A stretch of 8,177 nucleotides of DNA from Verrucomicrobiales bacterium. GTDB lineage: Bacteria > Verrucomicrobiota > Verrucomicrobiia > Verrucomicrobiales > DEV007. The translations under genes and the position numbers were made by a program. The stretch lies in the NCBI GenBank assembly GCA_007123695.1, contig SLGN01000669.1, positions 1 through 8,177 of the forward strand, written 5' to 3'. Below the pieces are notes generated by a model that did not search any database, was not told the origin of the DNA, and worked only from the letters and a program-made list of their open reading frames with translations. Shown piece by piece: positions 1 through 6,872 of the stretch. Numbering within the stretch: position 1 is the first letter of the stretch; each line of letters opens with the position of its first letter.

Positions 1-89
1 AAGATCTTCCGCGCCAACCAACGCCCGTAGGTGTGGTAGGCGATCAAATAGAGGACGATCGTGCCGAGGGCGATGGCGAGTGTCTGCAT
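1..89 (-). CDS. CstA-family carbon starvation / pyruvate permease, N-terminal fragment
   Basis: Only the first 29 codons are present; the gene runs off the left edge of the window. Read from the ATG at 89 on the minus strand, the peptide begins MQTLAIALGTIVLYL and continues IAYHTYGRWLARKI. This is one hydrophobic helix followed by a tyrosine/glycine/basic motif. It resembles the start of the first conserved helix of CstA/BtsT-type permeases, which in E. coli CstA reads roughly YLIAYRFYGLYIAK. Members of that family are inner-membrane peptide or pyruvate transporters induced by carbon limitation. No Shine-Dalgarno is visible ahead of the ATG. The gene diverges from the sialidase-like gene across about 170 bp. 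The call rests on a short match from memory, and another membrane protein is possible. Confidence 0.6.
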   Translation of the reverse strand, partial: MQTLAIALGTIVLYLIAYHTYGRWLARKI

Positions 90-259
90 TTCGGAAAAAG
101 GCGGCGGAACCCGGACCCGACAGGTACCCTAAGCATGGATCCGCCTCGGGGCCAAGGCGATTTTGCGCGAAACGCGGCCCCTCGGCAAGGCCCATTACGG
201 ACCGCAGCGCCCGGAAACACGGCATTGACGGCGCGTCCCCTCGCGGGAAAGAATGTTTC

Positions 260-1909
260 ATGAAACCCGTTCCGATACAGCGCCCCCTTTCCCCGATCCC
301 CGCCGCCCGCAGGCTCGCTCTTGCCATCGCCCTCGTTCTCGCTTTTTCCCCCTCCCCGCCCGACGCCGTTGCCTTCGATAGCGAGGCCCTGCGACCGCTC
401 GACGGGGGCGACGCCGCCGAGAGAAACGACGGCGCGAAGGCATGGTCCGACCGCGACTACGTCCTCGCCCGCTGGCCCGACCTCTTCGAGGCGCACCGCA
501 CCTTCTGGAGATCCTCGATCAAGGAAACCCGCTTCGAAGTTTTCCTTCCCGGCTTCGTCGTTGCCATCACTCCGGCCGAAGGCGACAAAAGCCAGGCGGA
601 GGAATTGCGCCGCCAGGGCTTCGAGCCGGTCGAGACCGCGCCCTTCCACGCCTACGCGGTGTCTCCCTCGAAGAACGGCAATCTCTGCACCGCGTGGCAG
701 AAGGCGGTCGGTACCGGCGACATCGTCACCTTCGGCTACTACGGGCTCGCCGTCTGGAGCGGGCGCGAGCTGCCGACCGGCGAGATTCCCGAGGCGGAGC
801 CCCTTCTCGGCATCCCCACCGTCGACATCTCCGGCGACGCAGACCGGCACTCCTTCGTGGCCCGGGGCACTCCCGAAACCTACCAAGGCCACGTCGATAC
901 CGTGCTCATGCCCGACGGACAAACCCTTTTCGCCGCTTGGGCGATCAACCATGCCGGCTACCTCGGCCCGCTCGCGCGCAGCGACGACGCCGGCCTGACC
1001 TGGACCGATCCCCTGCCCGTCCCGCCCGATTGGACTGAAGTCCGAGTCACCACACCGACGGTCCACCGCCTCGTCGATCCGCAGGGACGGGAACGGCTCT
1101 TCGTCTTCGGCGGACAGAACTTTCCCGGTCGGCTCCGACAATCCTATTCGGAGGACGGAGGCAGCACCTGGACCGAAATGCAGGACACCGGGCTCGCGGC
1201 CGAATGCCCGCCCAAGACCATCCTCGAATTCGACGGCGGCAAGCGACTCGTCATGTGGTGCGACCGACGCAACCCCGAGAGCGAGGCCAGCAAGGACGTC
1301 GATCCCGTGGTGTGGCAGTCCGAGTCGCTCGACGGCGGCCTCACTTGGAGCCCGGAGAGAGTCGTCGTAGAGGTGCCGACGCGCTGGGCCCAGCCCGCCG
1401 TATTTCGCTCTCTAGACGGAAAAACACTCCTCATGTTGCTGCGCTTCAACGGATCGGGACGCGGACGCTTTGCCACCAGCAACGACGAGGGCGCCACCTG
1501 GAGCGAAGCCCGCGAACTGCCCTACGCCCTCACCGGGCACCGGCACCATGCCCGCTACGCGCCCGACGGACGTCTTGTCGTGGTGATGCGCGACACCGCC
1601 TCCGATCTCGAAGGCCAGGGCCGCAGCAACCCGACCCATGGCCATTTCGTCGCCTGGGTGGGACGCTTCGAGGACATCGTCGAAGGACGCGAAGGCCAAT
1701 ACCGCATCAAGCTGCTCCACAGCCACGCTGGGCGGGACACCGGCTATTCCGGACTGGAGACCCTGCCCGACGGAACCTTCCTCGCCACCACCTACATCAA
1801 ATACGCCCCCGACGAGAACAAACACTCCGTCGTCATGACCCGTTTCCGCCTCGAGGAGACCGATCCTCAGGTAGAGTCCGCGAGCCTGACGCCGGGGGCC
1901 GGCGAGTAG
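260..1909 (+). CDS. Secreted sialidase-family BNR/Asp-box beta-propeller protein
   Basis: Predicted 549-residue exported protein. The ATG at 260 is preferred over an in-frame start at 80 because it gives a classical signal peptide: an RR n-region near residue 17, a hydrophobic core LALAIALVLAF at 19-29, and a likely cleavage after AVA at 38. A purine-rich GGGAAAG (245-251) lies upstream. Four Asp-box motifs (S-x-D-x-G-x-T-W) are visible at residues 241-248, 297-304, 356-363 and 407-414, which is diagnostic of sialidase-like six-bladed propellers (BNR repeats, GH33-like). Residues about 40-185 form a stretch ahead of the propeller that I do not recognise. The segment RHSFVARGTPETYQGH (196-211) begins the propeller, as in many 'exo-alpha-sialidase' annotations from Planctomycetes and Verrucomicrobia. 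I do not see a canonical FRIP motif, so true sialidase activity is unproven and another glycan substrate or a binding role is possible. It faces the convergent xylA gene. Confidence 0.85.
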   Translation: MKPVPIQRPLSPIPAARRLALAIALVLAFSPSPPDAVAFDSEALRPLDGGDAAERNDGAKAWSDRDYVLARWPDLFEAHRTFWRSSIKETRFEVFLPGFVVAITPAEGDKSQAEELRRQGFEPVETAPFHAYAVSPSKNGNLCTAWQKAVGTGDIVTFGYYGLAVWSGRELPTGEIPEAEPLLGIPTVDISGDADRHSFVARGTPETYQGHVDTVLMPDGQTLFAAWAINHAGYLGPLARSDDAGLTWTDPLPVPPDWTEVRVTTPTVHRLVDPQGRERLFVFGGQNFPGRLRQSYSEDGGSTWTEMQDTGLAAECPPKTILEFDGGKRLVMWCDRRNPESEASKDVDPVVWQSESLDGGLTWSPERVVVEVPTRWAQPAVFRSLDGKTLLMLLRFNGSGRGRFATSNDEGATWSEARELPYALTGHRHHARYAPDGRLVVVMRDTASDLEGQGRSNPTHGHFVAWVGRFEDIVEGREGQYRIKLLHSHAGRDTGYSGLETLPDGTFLATTYIKYAPDENKHSVVMTRFRLEETDPQVESASLTPGAGE

Positions 1910-1920
1910 CGGTGCGAAAA

Positions 1921-1946
1921 CGGGGGCGGTGCGGCCCCTGCCCCCG
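1921..1946. terminator. GC-rich hairpin after the sialidase-like gene
   Basis: A perfect 7-bp inverted repeat, CGGGGGC (1921-1927) and GCCCCCG (1940-1946), encloses a 12-nt loop and starts 11 nt after the stop codon. No T-tract follows, so it does not fit a standard rho-independent terminator. It may slow polymerase or protect the 3' end between the two convergent genes. Confidence 0.35.
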
Positions 1947-1956
1947 CCCTCCCCGA

Positions 1957-1983
1957 CAAGATGCGGGGAAGACCACCATCTTG
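1957..1983. repeat. Inverted repeat in the convergent sialidase-xylA gap
   Basis: CAAGATG (1957-1963) and CATCTTG (1977-1983) form a perfect 7-bp inverted repeat with a 13-nt loop. An alternative 5-bp stem CCCCG (1951-1955)/CGGGG (1964-1968) overlaps it. A further 6-bp pair, GGTCGG (1999-2004)/CCGACC (2027-2032), lies just past the xylA stop. These could help end transcription from both sides, but no U-run supports this on either strand. Confidence 0.35.
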
Positions 1984-2036
1984 CGACGGCGACGCGGAGG
2001 TCGGTGGCGGTGGTTGGCGTGGCGAGCCGACCAGAA

Positions 2037-3350
2037 TCAGAGGAACTCGTTGATGAGATTTTCCAGCATCTCCTGCCGCCCGCTCTTCGTGGCAGGTTCG
2101 CCGTGGGCCAGGGCATGGGCCTCCAGCTCCTCCAGGCTCGCTTCACCCGATTCGATCCTCGCGCCGATGCCTGTGTCGAAGGAGGCGTAGCGGTCCTTCT
2201 TGAAGGCGTCCAGCCTTCCGTCCTCGATGATGGCATGGGCGATCTTGAGACCGCGGGCGAACGCGTCCATTCCTCCGATGTGGGCGTGGAAGAGATCGAC
2301 CGGCTCGAAGCTCTCCCGGCGGCACTTCGCGTCGAAGTTCAGACCGCCGGAAGTGAAGCCGCCCATCCGCAGCACGCAAAGCATGATCTGCGTGGTCAGG
2401 TAGATGTCGGTGGGAAACTGGTCGGTGTCCCAGCCGATGAGCTCGTCGCCGGTGTTCGCGTCGATCGAGCCGAGGGCATCGGCCGCGATGGCGACCTCGA
2501 GCTCGTGCATCATGCTGTGGCCCGCCAGAGTGGCGTGGTTCGTTTCGATGTTCAGCTTCAGCTCGCCCATCAGCCCGTGCTCGCGCAGGAAATTGAGGCA
2601 GGCCGCCGCGTCGGAGTCGTACTGGTGGGTCGAAGGCTCGCGAGGCTTCGGCTCGATGTAGAAGTCCCCCGCGAAGCCGATCTTCTTCTTGTGCTCCACC
2701 GCCATCCGGAGCAACGCGGCGAGATGGGAAAGCTCGCGCTTGATGTCCGTGTTGTAAAGGGTCGCATAGCCTTCGCGCCCGCCCCAGAACACGTAGCCCT
2801 CGCCTCCGAGACGGTGCGTCACTTCCAAGGCTTTCTTTACCTGGGCGGCGGCGTAGGCGAAGACATCGGCGAAGGGCGAGGTGCCCGCGCCCTGGTTGTA
2901 GCGCTTGTGGGCGAAGAGGCAGGCGGTGCCCCAGAGCAGCTTGATCCCGGTCTCGCCCTGCGCCTTCTCCAGCTCGTCGGCGACGGCGTCGAGAGCGTCG
3001 TTGGAGGCCTGCAAGTCGTTCATCTCCGGAGCGACGTCGCGGTCGTGGAAGCAGTAGTGGCCGATTCCGCACTTCTGCATGAACTCGAACATCGCCCAGA
3101 CCCGGCGCTTCGCGTTCTCGATCGAGTCGCTGCCATCGTCCCAGGGACGCTCCGCCGTGGCGTCGCCGAAGGGATCCGCAAGACCGTTGCGCATCGTGTG
3201 CCAATACGCCGCCGCGAACCGAAGATGCTCGCGCATCGACTTGCCGCCGACCAGCTCTTCCGCGTTGTAGTGCTTGAAGGCAAGAGGGTTCTTCGACTTC
3301 GAACCTTCGAAGGGGATGACGGGGATTCCGGGGAAAAATTCTTCGCTCAT
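2037..3350 (-). CDS. xylA: Xylose isomerase
   Basis: Cytoplasmic metal-dependent TIM-barrel enzyme that interconverts D-xylose and D-xylulose (family members also act on D-glucose/D-fructose). At 437 residues it is full length and of the longer, E. coli-like class. Key residues are in place: H102 and D105 in FHDRD (101-105); the signature VFWGGREGY (187-195); E233 and K235 in YIEPKPREP (231-239); E269 and H272 in [12 protein letters not shown] (267-278); D297, D308 and D310 in [19 protein letters not shown] (297-315); D340 in LNFDAK. The ATG at 3350 gives the normal N-terminus ([10 protein letters not shown]); no Shine-Dalgarno precedes it. The gene is divergent from the TIM-barrel isomerase gene and convergent with the sialidase-like gene. 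No xylulokinase gene or xylose regulator is visible in the window, so pathway completion must lie elsewhere. Large open frames on the opposite strand are composition shadows. Confidence 0.97.
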   Translation of the reverse strand: MSEEFFPGIPVIPFEGSKSKNPLAFKHYNAEELVGGKSMREHLRFAAAYWHTMRNGLADPFGDATAERPWDDGSDSIENAKRRVWAMFEFMQKCGIGHYCFHDRDVAPEMNDLQASNDALDAVADELEKAQGETGIKLLWGTACLFAHKRYNQGAGTSPFADVFAYAAAQVKKALEVTHRLGGEGYVFWGGREGYATLYNTDIKRELSHLAALLRMAVEHKKKIGFAGDFYIEPKPREPSTHQYDSDAAACLNFLREHGLMGELKLNIETNHATLAGHSMMHELEVAIAADALGSIDANTGDELIGWDTDQFPTDIYLTTQIMLCVLRMGGFTSGGLNFDAKCRRESFEPVDLFHAHIGGMDAFARGLKIAHAIIEDGRLDAFKKDRYASFDTGIGARIESGEASLEELEAHALAHGEPATKSGRQEMLENLINEFL

Positions 3351-3454
3351 GGGACGGCAAGTGTTCCCGAGCTGTCGCCAAGTTCAAGCGAAAAGGACAT
3401 CGCACTCGAGACCTGCTTTTCTCTCCGCTTCCTCTCCCGAGACACCCGAGATCC

Positions 3455-3483
3455 TTGAGACAAACCCAACGCGCATTTTCAAT
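3455..3483 (+). promoter_or_regulatory. Candidate promoter for the TIM-barrel isomerase gene
   Basis: TTGAGA (3455-3460) and TTCAAT (3478-3483) are separated by 17 nt and match five of six and four of six of the sigma-70 consensus bases. They would place a start site near 3490, giving a leader of about 75 nt before the ATG at 3566. The site lies in the 215-bp divergent spacer with xylA. I see no equally good promoter on the xylA side. Confidence 0.35.
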
Positions 3484-3565
3484 CCCAACGAAATGAGCGA
3501 GAATGACATGGGATCGACTCACTTCCGCCCGAACCACTGCCAGACCAACCACCGCCTCCCCCAAG

Positions 3566-4393
3566 ATGCGCATCTCGATCAACTCCTCAACCATCAAACC
3601 GACTCCCCTGCTCGAAAAGATCCGTGTCGCCGGCGAAGCAGGCTACCACGGCATCGAACTCTGGGCTGTCGAGATCTACGAACATGTCGGCCGCGGCGGA
3701 GAGGTCTCCGACGTCGAAAAGGCCCTCGCCGACCATGGGCTGGAGGTTCCCTGCTTCATCGCCGTGCGCAACTGGGGCGAGACCCAGGGCTGGGAATACA
3801 AGCTCGCCCTCGACGAAGCCCGCCGCCGCTTCGAACTCGCCGCCCGCATCGGTTCGCCGCTCATGGTCTGCACCCCGCCGATGGAGCGCCCCGGCATCGA
3901 CGGTCTCGCCTCGGGATACCTCGACCTTATCAGGATCGGACGCGAGACCGGCGTCACCGCCGTCCTCGAGTACATCAGCTTCTTCGCGAGCCTCCACCAA
4001 GTCTCGGACGCCGTCAGCGTGCTCGACGAATGCGGCGCGCCCGAGTCCTGCCTCGTGCTCGACGCCTTTCACAACTGGAACAGCGGCACCACCCTTGCCG
4101 ACCTCCGCAGACTCCCGCCCGACCGGATCGCCCACTACCACATCGACGACGCCGCCCCCGACATTCCAAGCGGCCGCCAAAAGGATCCCGACCGCGTCAT
4201 GGTAGGCGACGGGGTCATCGACCTTTGCGCCGAACTCGACATCCTGAAGGAAAAGGGCTACGACCGCTGGCTGAGCCTCGAGATATTCAACGAACATTGG
4301 TGGAATCTCGACCCCATGGAAACCGCGACAACCGGTTTGGAGAGAATCCTCGAACTCTGCCAGGAAACCGGCATCGAGATCGATCCACTGTAG
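3566..4393 (+). CDS. Sugar phosphate isomerase/epimerase-like TIM-barrel protein
   Basis: A 275-residue protein of the xylose isomerase-like TIM barrel/AP endonuclease 2 superfamily (PF01261 type), which includes many sugar and inositol isomerases and epimerases. Starting at the ATG at 3566 places the first strand at once (MRISINSSTI), as is usual for the family. Upstream in-frame codons from 3503 add an unlikely basic/Thr-rich tail. Likely metal ligands follow the family pattern: E135 in LEYI, D166 and H169 in LDAFH, H192 in HYHIDD (190-195), and E239 in SLEIFNEHWW (237-246). Residues 24-34, EAGYHGIELWA, match the typical 'G(Y/F)xGIE' opening. The exact substrate cannot be read from the sequence; hydroxypyruvate-, tagatose- or inositol-type isomerase are all possible. 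Head-to-head position with xylA suggests a role in sugar catabolism. No Shine-Dalgarno is seen. Confidence 0.85.
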   Translation: MRISINSSTIKPTPLLEKIRVAGEAGYHGIELWAVEIYEHVGRGGEVSDVEKALADHGLEVPCFIAVRNWGETQGWEYKLALDEARRRFELAARIGSPLMVCTPPMERPGIDGLASGYLDLIRIGRETGVTAVLEYISFFASLHQVSDAVSVLDECGAPESCLVLDAFHNWNSGTTLADLRRLPPDRIAHYHIDDAAPDIPSGRQKDPDRVMVGDGVIDLCAELDILKEKGYDRWLSLEIFNEHWWNLDPMETATTGLERILELCQETGIEIDPL

Positions 4394-4428
4394 CCCCCAG
4401 CCCCCTCGCCTTGCTCCTGCCCTTTCAT

Positions 4429-4458
4429 TTGACTGAAATCAGTTTACCAACCTATTTT
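4429..4458 (+). promoter_or_regulatory. Candidate promoter of the transposase gene in an AT-rich strip
   Basis: TTGACT (4429-4434) and TATTTT (4453-4458) are 18 nt apart within a short AT-rich strip (about 4421-4465) that contrasts with the GC-rich surroundings. Transcription would start near 4465, giving a leader of roughly 34 nt to the ATG at 4499. A small palindrome ACTGA-AA-TCAGT (4432-4443) overlaps the -35 box and could be a regulatory site or part of a transposon end. Confidence 0.4.
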
Positions 4459-4498
4459 TACTTGACGGGAGAATGTGCTTGTTGAAGTTTTCTCCACC

Positions 4499-5584
4499 AT
4501 GAATTCGCGAAGAATCCTTATCGGCTCCGGTGAAGGCAGGGGGTATTACCACTGTGTCTCGCGCGTCGTTGACCGGCGCATCATCTTCCATGCCTCGGAG
4601 AAGGAGGTCTTTCGGTCGATCCTGCGCAAGCTGGAGCGGTTCCTCGGGGTGAAGGTGGTGACCTATTGCCTGATGGGGAACCACTTCCACCTTCTGCTGG
4701 AGGTTCCGGACAAGGAGGCGATGTCGAATCTGGACGCGGAAACGTTGCTGGAATTGCTGCCGCTGCTCTACGACGAGGTCGTCGTGGAACAGGTGGCGAA
4801 AGAGCTGGCGGGGGCTCGGAGTTCGGAGAACCGGGGTTGGGAACGGCGAATTCTGGAGCGATACGAGCGCCGACGCGGCGATCTCTCGGTTTTTCTCAAG
4901 GAACTGAAGCAGCGGGTATCGATCTTCTACAACCGCCGCAACGACCGCGTGGGCACGCTATGGGAAGGGCGCTTCAAGAGCGTGCTGGTCGAAGGCGGGG
5001 AGGAAGCTCTTCGGGCGGTCGCTGCCTACATCGATCTGAACCCGGTGCGGGCAGGACTGGTGGAGCGTCCGGAGGACTACCGATGGAGCGGCTACGGGGA
5101 AGCCTGTGGGGCGGGCAAGGGGATGGAGAAGGCGCGGGAGGGGCTGATCTCGATCACGCGGGAGGGGCTGCAAAATCCCCCGACGGCCGATGGAGGGACG
5201 CCCGCGGACCTGCCGGACTGGGGCGAGGCGCAGAGGCGCTACCGCCTGCTGCTCTGCGCCGAAGGTCGGGAGCAGAGGTCCGACGAGGTGACCGGGGAAG
5301 GCGGACGCCGGGGAATCGCGGCGGAGGAATGCGACCGGGTCGCCGCTGCGGGCGGGGCGATGCCCTTGGCGACGGCGTTGCGTCGGAAAGTGCGCTACTT
5401 CAGCGACGGCGCGGTGATCGGCTCGGCGGCCTTCGTCGATGGCGTCTTCGTTCGACTCAAGGCGGAAGGGCGTACCGGACCGAAGCGCACCAGCGGAGCG
5501 AGACCGATGCGGGGAGCCGATTTCGGAGACCTCCGCTCGCTGCGGGACCTGCGGCTGAGTCCATTGGGCGAGGCGCGGGAGTGA
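4499..5584 (+). CDS. REP-associated-type (Y1/HUH) transposase with C-terminal extension
   Basis: A 361-residue protein of the IS200/REP-associated Y1 transposase superfamily, whose members nick and rejoin single-stranded DNA. The N-terminal motif YYHCVSRVVDRRIIF (16-30) and the metal-binding HxH in MGNHFHLLLEVP (59-70; H62, H64) are clear. The usual RAYT block follows: NRRNDRVGTLWEGRFKSVLVE (145-165) and AAYIDLNPVRAGLVE (175-189). The nucleophile is less clear: Y144, directly before N145, is the candidate, while the position where RAYTs usually carry Tyr (about five residues before that Asn) is V140. A C-terminal part (about 240-361) with VRYFSDGAVIGS (298-309) and GPKR (327-330) is an extension beyond the basic domain. 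ATG 4499 is chosen because family members begin close to this motif; GTG 4475 is an alternative eight codons upstream. Codons end largely in G, unlike the C-ending neighbours, which suggests transfer. Confidence 0.88.
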   Translation: MNSRRILIGSGEGRGYYHCVSRVVDRRIIFHASEKEVFRSILRKLERFLGVKVVTYCLMGNHFHLLLEVPDKEAMSNLDAETLLELLPLLYDEVVVEQVAKELAGARSSENRGWERRILERYERRRGDLSVFLKELKQRVSIFYNRRNDRVGTLWEGRFKSVLVEGGEEALRAVAAYIDLNPVRAGLVERPEDYRWSGYGEACGAGKGMEKAREGLISITREGLQNPPTADGGTPADLPDWGEAQRRYRLLLCAEGREQRSDEVTGEGGRRGIAAEECDRVAAAGGAMPLATALRRKVRYFSDGAVIGSAAFVDGVFVRLKAEGRTGPKRTSGARPMRGADFGDLRSLRDLRLSPLGEARE

Positions 5585-5598
5585 GTGCCCCGCCGCCG

Positions 5599-5615
5599 TT
5601 TCCCCTCATGGGAAC
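5599..5615. terminator. Small hairpin between the convergent transposase and argJ genes
   Basis: TTCCC (5600-5604) and GGGAA (5610-5614) can pair across a 5-nt loop in the 32-bp gap between the two convergent stop codons. No T-run is present on either side, so it is at most a weak bidirectional terminator. Confidence 0.2.
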
Positions 5616-5616
5616 C

Positions 5617-6855
5617 TCAAGTGGATTTCGATGCCACGACCGAGTATTCGGATCGGTTGAAGTCCACGTATTCGGGAGAGATGTCGGAAGTGTAGATGGA
5701 AAAGCACCCTTTGCCGATATTCAGGTCGATGCAAACGGTGAACTCGGGACCGCGCACGGCTTCGCCTAGCTTGGCGATATCGGTCGGCGCGGCGATTCCG
5801 TTCTGGGTGGCCATGACTCCGTTGAGGTGGATGTTGACCATCTCCTCCTTCACCCTTGCTCCCGAGTAGCCCACTGCGTGGAGGATGCGCCCCCAGTTCG
5901 GATCGTTTCCGTTCCACGAGCATTTCACCAGCTTCGAGTTCGCGACGGCGCGGGCGACGCGTTCCGCGTCGAGATTGGAGGCGGCTCCGCAGACCCTCAC
6001 TTCGACGAGCTTGGTGACGCGCTCGCCATCGGCGACGATGCGCTTGGCGAGTTCGAGCATCACCTCGCCGAGCGCCTCGCGAAACTCGGCGCTGCCCTCC
6101 CCTCCCCTGGTGACGACCTTGTTTCCTGCTTTTCCGTTCGCCATGACCACGACCGTGTCGTTGGTGCTCATGTCGCCGTCGACGGTGATGCGGTTGAAGG
6201 AGCGGTCGACGGCGTCGCGGGTCGCCGCAACGATCTCGGCCTTGGTCACTGCCGCGTCGGTGGTGACGAAGCAGAGCATCGTCGCCATGTGCGGATTGAT
6301 CATCCCGGCACCCTTTGCGATCGCACCGATTCGAATCTCTTTTCCACCGATTTTCAAAGAGACGGCGACGCTCTTGGGACAGGTGTCGCTCGTCATGATG
6401 GCACGGGCCGCCGCATCGGAGTCGTGGCCGAGGGAGGCGGCCAACTCGGGAATGCGGGGCTCGATGCGTTCGATCGGTAGCGGCACGCCGATGATCCCGG
6501 TGGAGCAGACCTGGATCTCGCGCTGCTTCAGGCCGAGTGCGCGGGCGGTGGCTGCGGACATGGCGCGGGCGTTGATCAGCCCATCGGGGCCGGTGCAGGC
6601 GTTGGCGTTGCCGCTGTTGGCGATGATGGCGCGGGGCTCGCTGGACTTGAGGTAGCTCGCGGACAGACGCACGGGAGCCGCGCGGACTTCGTTCTGGGTG
6701 TACACGGCGGAGCCCACAGTGGGGAATTCGGAATATACCAGAGCGAGGTCGAGGCGCTGAACCGCAGGATTCTTGATGCCGCAGGCGATGGCCCCTGCCT
6801 TGAATCCAATGGGGGCACAGAGGGCCCCCTCGATGGTTTTCACTTTCTTGCTCAT
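5617..6855 (-). CDS. argJ: Bifunctional ornithine acetyltransferase / N-acetylglutamate synthase
   Basis: Cytoplasmic enzyme that moves the acetyl group from N-acetylornithine to glutamate, closing the acetyl cycle of arginine synthesis; many members also make N-acetylglutamate from acetyl-CoA. At 412 residues it is full length. ArgJ proteins cut themselves before a threonine nucleophile, and that site is plain here: KGAGMINPHMATML (181-194), with cleavage expected between A191 and T192. The oxyanion-hole STG is at 118-120, ITVDGDMSTNDT at 223-234, and a conserved NGNDPNWGRI block lies near the C-terminus. The start at 6855 (MSKKVKTIEG) is favoured; the open frame continues upstream, but only into the end of argC. 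It follows argC by 17 nt on the same strand, so the two are probably one transcript. No Shine-Dalgarno is visible. Whether it is mono- or bifunctional cannot be decided from the sequence. Confidence 0.96.
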   Translation of the reverse strand: MSKKVKTIEGALCAPIGFKAGAIACGIKNPAVQRLDLALVYSEFPTVGSAVYTQNEVRAAPVRLSASYLKSSEPRAIIANSGNANACTGPDGLINARAMSAATARALGLKQREIQVCSTGIIGVPLPIERIEPRIPELAASLGHDSDAAARAIMTSDTCPKSVAVSLKIGGKEIRIGAIAKGAGMINPHMATMLCFVTTDAAVTKAEIVAATRDAVDRSFNRITVDGDMSTNDTVVVMANGKAGNKVVTRGGEGSAEFREALGEVMLELAKRIVADGERVTKLVEVRVCGAASNLDAERVARAVANSKLVKCSWNGNDPNWGRILHAVGYSGARVKEEMVNIHLNGVMATQNGIAAPTDIAKLGEAVRGPEFTVCIDLNIGKGCFSIYTSDISPEYVDFNRSEYSVVASKST

Positions 6856-6872
6856 CGTCGGCTTTGTGGCGG

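Noticed and set aside
225..254. Possible promoter TTGACG / AAGAAT before the sialidase-like gene
   Set aside because: The -10-like box would put the transcription start on top of the ATG at 260 and overlap the purine-rich ribosome-binding stretch; probably chance.
80..259. In-frame upstream extension of the sialidase-like gene from an ATG at 80
   Set aside because: It would place about 60 basic, low-complexity residues ahead of a clear signal peptide and overlap the start of the divergent CstA-like gene; the ATG at 260 fits an exported protein.
44..1141. Minus-strand open frame of 365 codons opposite the sialidase-like gene
   Set aside because: It is low complexity, rich in Gly/Ala/Val/Glu, and has no family motifs; it also overlaps the CstA-like start. 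A shadow frame.
1929..3458. Long plus-strand open frame (509 codons) opposite xylA
   Set aside because: It is antisense to a well-conserved xylose isomerase; the frame stays open because of GC-rich codon composition and shows no recognisable protein features.
3493..4485. Plus-strand frame starting MSENDMGSTHF upstream of and across the TIM-barrel gene
   Set aside because: It becomes an Arg/Pro-rich shadow once it overlaps the conserved TIM-barrel frame; no family resemblance.
4394..5616. Complete insertion sequence with terminal inverted repeats
   Set aside because: I found no matching terminal repeats or target-site duplications around the transposase; Y1-type elements often lack them, so element ends cannot be set.
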